A stretch of 64,000 nt of DNA from Symsagittifera roscoffensis (Eukaryota; Xenacoelomorpha; Acoela; Convolutidae): positions 78,158,512 to 78,222,511 of the forward strand of contig NC_087064.1 of the NCBI RefSeq assembly GCF_963678635.1, given 5' to 3'. Made by a program: the position numbers and the translations under genes. A model generated the notes under the pieces. The model had not been told where the DNA came from. It made no database searches and saw only the letters and a list, made by a program, of their open reading frames with translations. Every line of letters begins with the position of its first letter. The first letter of the stretch is position 1. Positions 40,265-53,225 of the stretch are shown here, in pieces.

Positions 40265-42730
40265 ATTCTACAATCAGAAGCACTAGCAGTACTCAAAATA
40301 CCTTATGCAGGATATTTATTATCAGGAAATAGATCAAACTTTATTGACTACGAAGGAAACATACTATGGTATTACACTTGTACCAAAAAAGTATCAACCT
40401 TATATGTTTTATGAAGACAAAATGCTACAGAAGAACCCTAAATTCTAAAAAAAATTAAGTTTATTTTGTTGAAAAACTCTCCCAAAGAGCTTATTTTTAG
40501 GATACAGCAGTCCCAAGTGGATCAGAAAACAGCCACAATGTAGTACAAATGAATCCTGACGGCGATAAGTACTGTCTTCTCACACCATACCCTACACTTT
40601 TGCAACCATTAAAAAATGTTCACCAGAAAGCATTAGAGCTATTGCTCGTATTTCAAATATCGAATTACAATCGATCGGCATATACTCTAAGTCCTACATT
40701 CAACACCACATACGTAAACAACAATTTCAAGAATTACTCACAAAAATGGACACAATACAACGACAGTCCCTAGATCAAAACCTACGCAAACCTACGCAGA
40801 CATCTACGCGCAAGACCACAGCGGAAACTTTAAAGATATAAAAGATTACATTTTTTAAATGGCGAAAAATACAGACCACAAGATATGTCACCAATAATTT
40901 TTTTTGGTTTTGTAAATTTAAAAATCAAACTTTTTGCCATTCTAGGATGACCCTACTACATCTTGGAAGGACTGAATATATTATACGCAATGATTAACTT
41001 TCTTGGATTTTTTTCTCTCTACTAAAAGGAACCTAGAATACATGCGCAATATACACAGAATAAAAAAAAAACAAGCTAGCCTAGCACGCATACTTTTCGC
41101 GAGATTTCTTTGGAATCTTCTCTGCAACAAAAAACAAAATACTTTTAGACGCTCAAATAAAAGAATACAATACCAAGCTATCAACAACACCGAACACATA
41201 TGACGATTTACAACACAATACGAATACAACGCCTACGGCACCACAATTACAAACCTAAACCATAACCATCCTTTATCATTAGTACCACAAAATTTCAGGA
41301 ATATGGCCCTGACAGACCTCATATCTTCAAGGCCTACTTACCCACAAAGCCCAATTCAACACATAAATAACCCAACAACCTCACATAGAAGACACATGCA
41401 AACAAATTATAGAAAAACCACATACAACTAACATTCGTTCTCAGAACAATCATCTTTTTAGCCCACGATGAGCCGCCAAGTTGGATGACTCGATCGCTCA
41501 ATTTCCTACCCAGCCAACCTTCAAAGCAACCTCCCCATCATCCCACTTTTTGCTTTACCCCCACCTCAGTCACCTCATGATAACACTTCATTCGGCATTG
41601 ATTCAGATACTAACTCAAACACCACTGTATATAATACTAATTTCCAATTTAATAACTCCGATCTCAAAACCCTGCGACCATTTTGACAACTCTGAACCTA
41701 GCCCATCTACAATTTCGAAACCTCCCTTTCAACCTCTGCAATCACAAATAAAATTGAATCAACATCGACATTTTCATCTAACTTCAGCACCCTCGAACAG
41801 TAACTATTCACCAACTCTCACAATCTATATTGCCATCAAACCCATCAACCCCAACTCTCTCTTCAACTCTATCCTCCAGTACAAACGGAGCCTAGCAAAC
41901 CTTTAAAAGAAAATTTCCCAACACTCCATTTCCCTCTCACCCAGGGACATCCACAATATTTGTTAATCAACCACTTCACACTTATACTAGAGAATTTCTC
42001 CAAATATGTTTACCCTTTTTCCCTCAATACACCTACTTTCATTCAGACCCCAATGAAGAAAATTGTAATTATGTTAATGAGCACGTATTATATCCAAGAC
42101 ATTCATGGATATCATTTTATCACTTCACCAATCCACTCTCACTACCATAATATAACATCCTATATGATAACAAAAAATGCAGCAATCAACTCTACCTTTT
42201 AACAACAGCACTCACTCCAAAACAATTTACGCATATAAGATATAAACACTCACTCATCAGATTCACCGCACCCACAGCTAATGAACATTCTATCGATCAC
42301 TACGATCATAACATCATAAGATCTGACGAAAACATCTTTATGAGTGACGACAAAATTGCTAACCCACAACTAACAGAAAATTTGTTCATTAAAACACAGC
42401 ATACGTTTTCACCCTCAAAACATTAGATAAAAAATGCTACCACAGCTTTTCAACAGCACTTCGTGATATTCAAGCTTATGATTCATACTTTAACAAATTT
42501 GACCACTTTTCACGAAACTTTCATTTACTCACACCAAAGAACGTGATTTGCACTGTTCACACGATGTCATGTTACGAACTAAACAAACACACTTATACTT
42601 ACTAGAAGTTCATCCGATATCATTACACTCAAAATATACCAGCACGACAAATTCACCACAGATATCAGTACATTAACTCTAATTATACCTCACCATTCTT
42701 TCTTAACTTCACTTATTGTATTAAAGACAC
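40265..42730 (+). other. Decayed coding-derived sequence of the AT-rich element
   Basis: Short open stretches (for example 40,549-40,773, 41,003-41,203, 41,481-41,906, 41,960-42,430) have Asn/Thr/Ser/His-rich composition and look protein-derived, but I cannot assign them. Position after pol would fit an env-like ORF; there is no supporting motif. Confidence 0.4.
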
Positions 42731-42941
42731 GGCATCCTCCGCAATTATGATCCCGTAACCCAGATGTATATATTCTGTCCCCTAACTAGGCATCCTCCTA
42801 CAAGGCATCCTCCGCAATTATGATCCCGTAACCCAGATGTATATATTCTGTCCCTTAACTAGGCATCCTCCTTCAAGGCATCCTCCGCAATTATAATCCC
42901 GTAACCCAGATGTATAAATTCTGTCCCTTAAATAAAATGTT
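42731..42941 (+). repeat. 73-bp tandem repeat, three copies
   Basis: Units begin GGCATCCTCCGCAATTATGA at 42,731, 42,804 and 42,877, with only a few substitutions between them; the third is slightly shorter. It lies near the end of the AT-rich element. Function unknown. Confidence 0.88.
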
Positions 42942-43759
42942 TAATATAGACACATCCCGCCCACTAATCGTCCCCCACGAATTCCTACAGCCCGCTTAAA
43001 TCCCGATCCTAGAATTCATCCATAACACCAGATATAATCATAAGATTCATAACGTCATTCAAAACACACCTTATGAACTCTCATCTAGTATTGAAGAGCA
43101 AAACTTCTTCAAAGCACTCGAAGTGCTTTGGCCACTTCTTGACTTTAAAAACATCTTTCATTTGCTAGCTAAATTACTATCATCATCAGAAATCATCCAC
43201 GACGTTTTCCCCCACGGATTCTTCACAAACGAATAGGTATTATGAACTAAATAATTTACTAGCAAACACAAACAAAACTAACCATTCTTCATAAATGTTT
43301 TCTCTTTTTCTAGAGTCTTCACAAGCACGATGGTCAGTCATCTACAAAAAAGAAAAACGAAATAAAAAACAGAAAATTTTTTTCTGGAATCATAAATCAA
43401 TTTCAACCAATTTCAAATTTCATAAATGAAGCTGTAAAAAATGTTTCCCAAACAGCAATCAAACAATATATAATCATTTCCCATAGGCTGTAAAAATTCA
43501 TACAATGAAAATAAATTGATAATTTCAACGCCCCAAATAAGGCAGTGAAATTAATAATTTCAAAAAAGTAAATTAATACAAGTTGCCTACAAAATTAAAG
43601 CAGTACTAACATCTTTAAGGACGTTTCTTTATTGGTTAAAACATTCACTCGCTCACAATTCTATCCACAATCGCACAGCTCGCCCACGAAGAATTGTTTA
43701 AATTAAAGAATTTAATCTTTAACTTTTATTGATGACAACTCTAACCAGTTTTAACACGT
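42942..43759. other. AT-rich noncoding stretch
   Basis: No gene seen. The sequence loses its C-rich bias towards 43,740, where similarity to the leader of the minus-strand LTR elements begins. Confidence 0.45.
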
Positions 43760-44197
43760 TTCAAACTTTCCTTTTACCCGGTTGGAGAGGAATTATAGAA
43801 TAATCCAAACTAACCAACGTAGGCTTACTAAACACCGCAAACCACAATCTAACAGCATGACTAAGAAAAGAAAACCCACGGTACCCAACAAATTGGATTA
43901 ACACCAGCTTAGAACTGGATAATTTATTCTTTTGAAGAATACATTCAAGTCTGAACACAAAAGAACAAAACACCAAAAGGCGAAAGACAAACCCAAAATA
44001 AACAGTTTGATTTTTGAGAAAAAGACACAACCAAGACATAAAAGGAAAAACCAGTAATAAAAAAGACACACGAAAGGTCGAACACAAACAGGACCCTCTA
44101 AAAAAGAGAGCATGAATTTATACTCCCACTCATGGCCTAACCCACCAGAGTGGACGTCCTGAGCAGGCTCTATAGCCGACCCAACCCACCGTGCCAA
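43760..44197 (-). mobile_element. Truncated leader of another minus-strand LTR copy
   Basis: Read on the minus strand from LTR1, this matches the leader of copies B (53,230-53,578) and C (58,985-59,294). It continues past the point (43,860) where those two jump to the SGNH gene, so it derives from a copy without that deletion. It is cut off near 43,760 by the AT-rich element. Confidence 0.75.
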
Positions 44198-45335
44198 TGT
44201 AACAGTCACCTCTACTTATGTCACGTATGAGGCTAAAGAAAAACAGGCCTTATAACCATTGGCTCAAGAGTCAGGGACACTATCTCTTGTGTTTTTCTAC
44301 CTCGAACGGTCGGAGCCAATTCGGTTCATTCGCGACATGAGACTAGAACCCTTGTTACAGCTTAAAGGCCACTACCAAAGTACCACCACACTCTAGAAAA
44401 TAAGAACGTCCTCATACTTTGGTCCCGAATATCCAAAACACGCGAACGCCGTTAAAAACAGGGTAGGAAAACAGGGATTGCTTTTTATTAGACTGTGGAA
44501 CTTTGATCCATTTCAGATGGATCAACCTAAACCACTCCTCATCTCAAGATAACAACATAAACACACTCAAAAAAGTTAAATTGCATACTCAAATATCGGC
44601 ACACTCTAGAATTTGAGTAACTAAATTAACAAGTAACTCTGGAAAAACTAGGGAAACAAGTTTGACTCGAGGAGTTCTAAACTAACAAGTTCCAGCTTGA
44701 GAACTGAGTTTTGACTTGAGAAATGAGTTTTTGGGGCTGGACCATTGGGAGACTTCGGTTGTCCACCTTTCCACCGAAGGATCACTCTGATCCGCTCGAA
44801 TTTACTCTTCTTCCACTCGTGATTGATTTCTGTCCTCTGTCAAGAAAAATACAGCTGTACTCTCGTATGAAATTATATCTGGAAATTGTGAATTGCAATT
44901 TCTCGCTGTTTTTTTACTACTTTTCCGCGATTGCAGTTCATTTTTTCGGATGTTATATTTCTGAGATTTTCAGTTTTCGCGAGAAACTTGAGCATGACAT
45001 GCTCAAATGGAATTTTTGAAAAATTTCATTTCAACCCAAAATCATGTTTCTTGCGTTGCTCAAGGTCATTCTTCCAAATATGAGCGACTGGCACATACTC
45101 TCCGGACTCAAGATCGATGTCACATTATCGCTAAACAGCAGTCGAAACTGCAAACACATGCGCCCTAAATTTCCTCTTTGCAAGCTAATGATCAAAATTT
45201 CTTTTGTCTTATCCAATCAGAAAATTTTCATGCAGCATTTTGATTCATATAATAGAAATAGCATATTAATAACAATACTTTGTTTCAATAAAATTCCTTT
45301 TCCGTGACCTCAGATTTAATCCGAATCCACACTCA
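44198..45335 (-). repeat. LTR1 of the minus-strand tandem array
   Basis: On the minus strand it starts TGAGTGTGG at 45,335 after a purine tract (GGAGAGGGAAAGGAAACGGGA, the polypurine tract of interior B) and ends GACTGTTACA at 44,198, giving TG...CA. Length 1,138 bp. It serves at once as 3' LTR of interior B and 5' LTR of the truncated leader below it. Confidence 0.85.
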
Positions 45336-45832
45336 ATCCCGTTTCCTTTCCCTCTCCAGAATCAAGAATCCGACCCTGAGCTTCCTGCTCATTTTTTGCT
45401 CCTCGCCCTTGAGGTGCTAGGCCCTGATGCATTCGACACTGTAATGTGCCTCAGCAGCGCTTCCTGATTGTCGAAGCTGCTCACGATTTCTTCCCAAGAC
45501 TTTAATGTTCGTAGGATTGCATCCACTCCCTCTGCTCTTGCAATCTCTTCGCCTGGTTCGGCAAACCTTTCACTTCATATTCCCTGTACAAGCAAAAAGG
45601 GTTATGTAAGCTCACGTTCTTCGCTAAATCTTTTTCCAATATTGACTCCCTCGTCTTGGTGTTATCTCTAGACACCCTACCAGCTCTTTTCTAACCTGTT
45701 GTGATTGAATTACGATGGGTCAGCAAGGATCGTTTGAAGGCTTCCGGCCCTATCTCAGCTAGGAACTGTCGATATTTTTTCTGATGCTTCTTCATGTGAT
45801 CCTTCTAGGGGCTTCGCGTTCACTGGCAAACT
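45336..45832 (-). other. 3' tail of interior B
   Basis: Contains the purine tract next to LTR1 and the decayed end of the long gene (ERFAEPGEEIARAEG-like text with stops). Similar tails occur in copies C and D. Confidence 0.6.
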
Positions 45833-47246
45833 TTAGGCTTCACTCACGGGAAACCCTATTTCTGCCTCAAGATCAATCTTCCACCCTCTGATGTGCTTGT
45901 GGGTTTTTTTAAATGCCCGAGGCCATGACTCCACGCTCAACGCTGTAACTAAGTGGTGTTCGGACTCCAGCATCTCCAGGGACTGCAAGCTGCACATTCT
46001 CGAGAAGAACCCCAACGCTGTTGCTATAATTACAGTAGTGTTCATGTAAGCCACTATCTGTACTTCACTTTTCTCCTTCTCTGTGATGTTGCCAAACCAA
46101 GTGGCTAGATTTGCTTTCTGGAAGGACTCTATCCAGACACAGGATGGTCCATCGCAAGAGTGCTCTCCACTTTCACACGTCAGATCCAGACCACTACCGG
46201 GTTCCATCTTCTACACTGATTTATACAGCTTGCTCATTGTTTCTTTAGACTCCTTACTGTGGTGTAGGATCAGTTTGTGTATCACATTCAGAGTTCCCAA
46301 GTCATCATCCTTCGTTGGAGACAGTCTCACTCGCTCCGTGACTTCTTCAATCAAACTCGCATGAGGAGGTGGTCGCCAAAAACGCCTCAGCAACTTCCAA
46401 ACCGTTCCTAAATTCGTAATCAGCACGCCGTTTCCAGTTCCCATTTTCAATTCTACCGTCTTGTTCGAGCGCGGCACGCTAATTACTTCTGATATCTTCT
46501 CAAGTGCCAGGCCTAGGCTCGGCCTTTTCCTTTCCACTGGGTCAATCTCTTTTATCTTTTCTGTCCAAAATTTCAACAATTCTGTTACTTCATAATTCTT
46601 GTGGGCGTTCCCAGCCTCTGAACCCAAGAAAGGGTTGTATGCTATGCCCATTTTTCCAGAAACATATTGATATTCTCCCCGGTTGTTGGGTTTCGAGTAA
46701 TCTTCCCACCCGGTCTAAATTACGATGCACGTCATGCACCTCGTCATGAACTTCTCGTTGTAGAATCTCCGTATTTCATCAAGTTTCCCGTGAATCTCTT
46801 GAGACTGTCTGAAGCCATCCTCGTTTTCGATTCCAGTACTCTGGTACACGTTAAGGATGACCGTGGAGATTCTCCTTTCCATAGTTTTTTTCCATCGACT
46901 TCTGATGGCACGTTTGGATGTTACTATCGGTCATCAGCGACATTATCCACCTCAAGAAACAAGTGGCATCTTTTCTCCTCACTAGACTGAAACCGGAATT
47001 ATCTCTGGCGATGTGCTGCACCAGCATTTGATAAACCTCTAGACTATTGCTGTCCAGCTTCAATTTTTTGTGTGAGGTCGACACCTCAGCTCTATTACCA
47101 CCAAGCTCCATGCGAACATCAACTGTCCTGTCGTTCTGACGAAAGGATTTGCCATCAATGGCAACGCGGACGAAGGTGTTTTCATCTCCTCCTCAAATAT
47201 TCCCGCAGCAAACTATGCCAGGTTCGTTTCAGCTGATTCCCCAACT
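45833..47246 (-). pseudogene. C-terminal part of the long gene, copy B
   Basis: Open pieces 46,851-47,111 (DSNSLEVYQMLVQHIARDNS), 46,211-46,651 (MGIAYNPFLGSEAGNAHKNY ..., ASLIEEVTERVRLSPTKDDD) and 45,833-46,207 (EPGSGLDLTCESGEH ..., ATWFGNITEKEKSEVQIV) correspond to 37,741-38,630 of copy A and extend ~110 residues beyond its truncation. Frames change between pieces. Confidence 0.65.
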
Positions 47247-48682
47247 CTAACTTGTTGATCTCAGCTTTTTGTTGGGTAGCCCAATGACGACGCTTGCCGG
47301 ACACTCCACGATCAAGTTTCTTGAGGCAATCTTCCAATTTGTCTGGTCGTCGAACCTCTTTTGGTGTTTGCCTTCTGGGGTCTGAAGTCCTCCTCCGTTG
47401 TCAAGCACGTAGAGACATCCCGTCCCTTTCACCACCTCGGCCAGCTTCCGTGGTGCGGAGCTGGCCTTGTAGGCTGCTGTCTTCAATCGCGCTAGAATCA
47501 TGGGAGCCGTCTCCGCAGATTCTTTTCTGAGACTGCGTCCGCCGAGTGACTAATTAATTCTTCTGTCTCTTTCTTATCCTTTTCCGAGACCCCTTTTCTT
47601 TATTCGGGGGCGTTGTCACTATCATCACTGATTCGACTTCTTTATCCCGGTCCGGCCTTTTTAACTCTTGCCGCCACCTTCTCGAGCCTTAAGAAAATTA
47701 ATATCTTTAATCATATCACTAGTCCTATTCTTACCATCCCTTTCAACCTTAATCATTTAATATCATTTTTTTTGTTCGGAGTAGAGCTGTATTTACATGC
47801 GTCATCTTTGGTCTTCTGCTCTGTTTCCCTCAGCTTGATCATCTTGCTCATAGCTAGTAGCTCCTTTCTCGCTTTTTCGTCCAGTCCGGTACCCATCAAG
47901 ACAAGTTTTCGAATTTCACCACCGTTTTCCATAACTCTTTGAAGTCCGCCAGCGTAGTCTCGCTCTTCGCTCTCTGGTCAAACTCGCTCAAGATCTCTCG
48001 TCACTCCTTTTCATCCAGAGTGTTCAGGAACATCCATTTCTTGCCTACAAAAGCGTTCCTCTTGCTTTCTTCGGCGCTCAAGAGCTTCATCCCCATATTG
48101 GAAGTCTCACTCGTCAGAGGCAATTCCAGATCTTTTCGAGGGGATCCCAGGGGTGGTTTGGCTGTGTCGCCCAGTCATCTCCACTCAAGTCTTGCGACAG
48201 CTCCTGTGGGTGAAATCGGTTTCAGCAGGGTCCTGCTCTGGTGTATTCCCCACCTCCATTTCTTCTCCAGCTTCACTGAGGGTCTCATCCATACTCTCCC
48301 CTTCCTCTGACTCAGCACGTTCTTTTTCAAGTGCATCTCTGAACCTGTTCTCTACGAGGTCGCTTCTTTTGTCTCCAGGGGTACCCACCGATAAGGGTGA
48401 GGGCGTTGCCGAGTCCAGATTCTTGTATTCAGTGAGGGCTACATATAAGGGACCTGCCGCATCTAGCTCATTTTCCTCTTGTTTCATTTCTAGCTGCTCC
48501 AATCCATAAGGCGCTCGGTATTTCCTCGCGGCGAACCTCATTTCATCTTTCAGGGCAATGTGTTCCTCCTCCACGATCATTCTTCCATCATCCCAGATCG
48601 GCAGCTTGTTCTCCAGCTGAGCTTGCTCGAGCGTCCTCAAGATATTCCGAACCTCGAACTTCGGGGGTATTGAGCCTCTCAT
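47247..48682 (-). pseudogene. Late-middle part of the long gene, copy B
   Basis: The frame 48,185-48,682 (PPKFEVRNILRTLEQAQLEN ... MDETLSEAGEEMEV) matches copy A 35,990-36,420; further pieces cover the Lys-rich part, the degraded NLS-like region around 47,580 and the LARLKTAAYKASSAPRKLAE segment at 47,501. Several stops and shifts. Confidence 0.6.
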
Positions 48683-48740
48683 ATTCTTTGCTTGAGTCGT
48701 CCACGAGTTAATGTTGATGTCGCAATGTTAATAAACTGCC

Positions 48741-50057
48741 GCCTGCATTGCAGTTTGTGTATCCAAGTTTGATCTTGATAGCGGAAAGCAACACGTAGCG
48801 GATACTTATGCTGCTCCCAATCGCGAGCTAGAGCCAAAAAACTTGAGACTTTTTAAAACGGAGTTAGCAGCGGCGTGGGCAGATGTATCTCATGCTTTGA
48901 GGGAACTCTACGAATTGGCGGGCATTCTGATTGTGCTCGATGAAGTCCTGTGTCTTGAAGTGTCCAATCTAGCTCGGCAACTTAAGTTCATTCCAGAGGT
49001 AAGGGATGTTCTGACAGCAAGCCTGTGGCTTCGGCGCATGGATCACACAATCACGAGCTTCACCAGTGAGGCGAGGGAGCGAGCAACGAAAGTAAAAACG
49101 TGGCTGCGACCGAACAACAGTTGGAATCGATGGGGTACCGTTTGACGCAAGAAAGAGGCAGGTGGTCGCTTCTGCACCTCTCATCAAACAGATATGAGAT
49201 TTTCTTGAGGGGCAGCTAGAAGCAGCAGAGAGCAGAGATATGACGGTGGGAAGAATTGTCACAGCGGAAAATGAAGTCACCAATTGATGATTCTAGAGGG
49301 AGCAAGCGAAGGGCGGGCTGAAGACCATAAAAAACCACCAGATCTTGAGATTCTTAAGCCCTTGCTGGGAGAAGAGGTACATGGGCGAAACGCTCTATGC
49401 GAAGGATGCCATCTTCGATGCGTTTGTGCAGGAGTTATTGAATATGCACATTAACCTCTTACTGGCCCTGTACTGGGTCTACTCTAGGTATCTGTTCAAC
49501 ATGGGCCCGGCTTACATGTTCAGCAGGGGTGTGAAAACGCTCCGAGTTGATGGGTACTTGACACTAGTGTTCTTGACCCATGGGGAACTGCTGCGCTTCA
49601 TCGACTGAGTATGGGGAATGGGGAACCCCTGTCGATGGGGAAGACTCACCTAAGCGCCGAAACTTACTCATAGAAGTGCGCTGCCGGGCTGAGGACGTTG
49701 CTGGTGGAGTATCACTTCATGCAAAACCGATACCTGACGGGCGAAGAATCCCAAGACGAGAAAAGAGTTGAAGGAGGCTTGATAAATGTTCTAGATGGGA
49801 CGGCGCTGAGCTGGTGCAGGCAGTAAGAGCTGAGGGCACGAATGAGCGACACGGTACTCTTCGGGAAAATTAAGGATCCCGAATTGATGGTGTTCAATTT
49901 TTGGGGGACAATTGCAGTGCAGAATGGGGGGAACATGAGAGTTCTCTTGAGGCCTACCCCAAATTCTGGAACTTAAATCCCCTAGCAGCGGACAAGGAGG
50001 AAACCTTGAGAATCCCGGCGTGGAAAGGGAGTTTTGAACTGGTGAAGAAGGAGATGG
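48741..50057 (+). pseudogene. Inverted fragment of the long gene inside interior B
   Basis: Runs on the plus strand, against the rest of the array. It encodes TELAAAWADVSHALRELYEL, then FLSPCWEKRYMGE ... LLALYWVYSRYLFNMGPAYM and EAYPKFWNLNPLAADKEE, which match copy A 34,270-35,760 in order. It ends at the assembly gap. Its first 211 bp are the near-identical reverse complement of 50,258-50,468, across the gap. Confidence 0.7.
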
Positions 50058-50257
50058 NNNNNNNNNNNNNNNNNNNNNNNNNNNNNNNNNNNNNNNNNNN
50101 NNNNNNNNNNNNNNNNNNNNNNNNNNNNNNNNNNNNNNNNNNNNNNNNNNNNNNNNNNNNNNNNNNNNNNNNNNNNNNNNNNNNNNNNNNNNNNNNNNNN
50201 NNNNNNNNNNNNNNNNNNNNNNNNNNNNNNNNNNNNNNNNNNNNNNNNNNNNNNNNN
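50058..50257. other. Assembly gap (200 N)
   Basis: Exactly 200 undetermined bases, probably a placeholder length. ORFs spanning it are not meaningful. Confidence 0.99.
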
Positions 50258-51022
50258 ACAGGACTTCATCGAGCACAATCAGAATGCCCGCCAATTCGTA
50301 GAGTTCCCTCAAAGCATGAGATACATCTGCCCACGCCGCTGCTAACTCCGTTTTAAAAAGTCTCAAGTTTATTGGCTCTAGCTCGCGATTGGGAGCAGCA
50401 TAAGTATCCGCTACGTGTTGCTTTCCGCTATCAAAATCAAACTTGGATACACAAACTGCAATGCAGGCTGCATACTCGCGTAGCCCGGGGACGTCGTAAA
50501 TGCCACTCTTGTCTTGGGTCCAAATCGAGAACCCACCGACTCTCGCGCCTCGTTCATCGCGGCTAACATTGTCTGGATTGCTTCCCAGACTTTCTTGGGT
50601 GTTGGTGCCTCACTTTTCAGTTCCTCCAGAAGCCCTGCCGCGTGCAGTTGGTCGTTCATTTCCGCAAATAGCAGCAATTCAGGCTAGCATGGCGTCTCCG
50701 ACTGAATTGCGACCACCAGGGTCAGCGACTGACACAGCTCCACCCCAGGTAGCAGATACACTAAGGTCTCTGGTCAGAATAACTTCTGGGACGTCCCCTC
50801 AAAGTCCTAAACCACATTGATGATCACCCTCGCTACTCCTGGATCCAATCGATCATACACTGCCAACGTTTTGGCCAACTGCGAGCTTCCACAGGGCTTA
50901 CCATATCTTGGATCTTCGTCTAGCTTTGAACCTCCATATGCGGCATCTGTGAACCCCATATCTTTCGGCTCAAGCAGCTTTTCCACCACTCTCAGCTGTT
51001 CTGGAGTCGCTACACTAGCCAT
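50258..51022 (-). pseudogene. Second partial middle region of interior B
   Basis: Read on the minus strand it repeats protein segments already present at 51,235-51,950: ATPEQLRVVEKLLEPKDMGF, LHAAGLLEELKSEAPTPKKV, TELAAAWADVSHALRELYEL. It is therefore a duplicated or foreign piece of the same gene, adjoining the gap. Confidence 0.7.
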
Positions 51023-52107
51023 TTTTTACTTTCATTACTCGGTCCCCTCGCCTTGCCGATGGAACTCGTGATCGTCAAATCCATGCCTCGAAACCACAGG
51101 CTTGCTGTCAAGTGGCCTACTATCGGGTGGTTGTCCCTCTTCTCTGAAATGAACTTTAATTGCCGAGCGAGATTCGACACTTCAAGACAGAGGACCTCAT
51201 ACAGCATAAAGAGAATCTCCGCCAATTCGTAGAATCATCTTATAGCATGAGACACATATGCCCACGCAGCTGCCAATTCCGACTTCAGAATTCTCAAGTT
51301 AGTCGGCTCCAGCTCGCGATTGGGAGCTGCGATGAGGATCCGCCACGCTATCAAGATCAACATTGCATATACGAACTGCAAGCCCGGGGACGTCGTAAAT
51401 GTAACTCTTGTCTTGGATCCAAATTGAGAAACCACAGACTCCTGCACCTCGTTCATCGCGGCGAACAACGTCTGGATTGCTTCCCAGATTTTTTTGGGCG
51501 TTGATGCCTCGCCTTTCAGGTTGTCCAAAAGCCCTGCCGCATGCAGGTGATCGTTCAATACTGCAAACACTAGCAGTTCCCGCTCGCACGGCGTTTCCGA
51601 CTTAATCGCCACCACCAGAGTCAACATCTGATTCAGTTCCGCACCAGGCAGTAGATACACTAAGGTTTCTAGCCAGAATAGCTTCGGGGATGACACCTCG
51701 AAATCCGAACCCGCCAGGATGATCACACTTGCTACTCCTGGATCCGATCGATCTTACACTGCCAACGTGTTGGCCAACTGTGAGCTTCCACAGAAGTTAC
51801 CATATCTCAGATCATCGGCTAGCTTTGAACCTTCGTATGCGGCATCTGGGATCCCTATGTATTTCGGCTCAAGCAGGTTCTCCACCACTCTCAACTGTGC
51901 GGGAGTTGCCACCCTGATTAGGGCTATACTCGTCCGATGATTGGGATCTTCCGCTATGAGTCCTGAACTCCCCAATTGCTTGAGAGGCCTATAGTTGACT
52001 GGCACCATTATCGACTTCAGCGGGATCCCAGTCAAGTCTGCTGTCTCCACTGTCCTTGCTCTTGAGAATTGCGCCTCGTGGGACTTCAACCAGTCCACCT
52101 AGTGGTG
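51010..52107 (-). pseudogene. Middle region of the long gene, copy B
   Basis: Pieces 51,754-52,098 (SIALIRVATPAQLRVVENLL), 51,235-51,726 (HAAGLLDNLKGEASTPKKIW) and 51,010-51,225 (VSNLARQLKFISEKRDNHPI) follow copy A 33,470-34,540. Compared with copy A it is short of ~20 residues near the TSPG segment and is broken by frame changes. Confidence 0.65.
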
Positions 52108-53225
52108 TCAACTCAAGTCCTCGTGTGACACGCATTCTAAATCCTCCAGGTCCAACTCTTTTACACTCTCTAGATACCGCGCCTTGCTCGCCTCCGATGG
52201 TCTCTCCGCCTTCTTTTTGTCCACCACCACCACTGATGATATCACTGAGCTTTGGGGCGTGGATGACTCTGCCTCCTCTGCTTCCATCGGCGTGGATCCT
52301 AGTTGTCGATTGTGACTGCTCCTTGAGCTATCCCTCGAGTCAATTCTCGCTCCCAGACGGCCGAATAGGGGCCTAGTTGCAAAGAAGGGAGGTATTGGGG
52401 ATGGACCAAATGTGAATTGGGTCATTTCAAGCAGGTCCGACTCCAGCATGTTTATGTGCCTCTGGAAGGCAGTATTCAGCCACTCCACGCCCCTGGGCCT
52501 ATCAAATTGAAGGCCATCCGAGGACGCATTATCCGGAAGAGATCATTCCATCCTGTCTGCCACGTCCTACAGTCTTACGGGGAGTACGCTCCTCTGCTGG
52601 ATCTGTCTAATTATCTCGTTGATGTTGCGTACTTTCTCAGTCATTTCTCTCGCGTGTTGGTCAGCCTTCAAGTTGTACGGAAGAGTGCAAATGGTGAGTA
52701 TCGCGGGATCTAGATTCATTCTCAGCTCCTCAAGAATGCAACTGATATACTCGTGCAGCCTCATCACCTTCCCTGATTGTTTTCTGGACACGTCATTGGT
52801 CCCTTTCATCAAAGTGACAGTGTACATCTTCACCATGTCTAACATCTCAAAGGACGCCAATATCTGCGGTGTCGCAGCCCCAGAAAAACTCAAGACTCCA
52901 ACCTGCCAATGTGACTGGATTCGTCTCAGTACTCGTATCAGGCTGTCCCCTATAGTCAAGTGGACCGCATCCTCTAGTGTTCGTGGCTGAGTGAAGTACT
53001 CAGTCCAAGCTGCGTCATGGAAGCAATCCCTCCTTGCCCGTTGTGGCGTCCTCCAGTCCATGCGGTTGTGCCTGTGATACGCACCATCCGTGTTCTTCTT
53101 ATAGCTTGCGATTATTACCCTCCTAACTGGATGGTCTCTCTAGGTGGGAAGTCGCTCTTCTCGTATCGAATCTTCACGAAACCTCGACTGTAACCTATTA
53201 TGCAGCTCTTTGAGACGCGATGAAC
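52108..53225 (-). pseudogene. SGNH/GDSL hydrolase-like domain, copy B
   Basis: The frame 52,567-53,061 holds TIGDSLIRVL (block I), SFSGAATPQIL (block II) and LMKGTNDVSRK (block III, GTND intact, unlike copy A). Block V is at ~52,510 and reads DGLQFDRPRG: Asp kept, His replaced by Gln. The tail 52,108-52,488 carries STPMEAEEAESSTPQSSVIS and continues to the middle region. One frame change lies between the two pieces. Confidence 0.75.

Larger units (their letters stand above)
38635..43759 (+). mobile_element. Second Ty3/gypsy-like retroelement, AT-rich and heavily decayed
   Basis: Composition changes sharply to ~70% A+T with C-rich, G-poor text on this strand. RT and RNase H remnants identify it. 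It lies exactly where copy A loses its 3' part. I find no LTR pair for it, so its borders are set by composition and by the switch to retroelement-A-type sequence at ~43,760. A low-complexity coding remnant fills ~39,797-42,430. Confidence 0.65.

Noticed and set aside
40265-42430. Env gene of the AT-rich retroelement
   Set aside because: Position fits, but I see no signal peptide, cleavage site or anchor, and the frames are badly broken.
45468-47942. Plus-strand ORFs rich in Ser and Leu across interior B
   Set aside because: They are antisense to the minus-strand long gene, whose segments match copy A and copy D at the protein level.
49791-50366. Long ORFs spanning the gap on both strands
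   Set aside because: They exist only because runs of N were read through.
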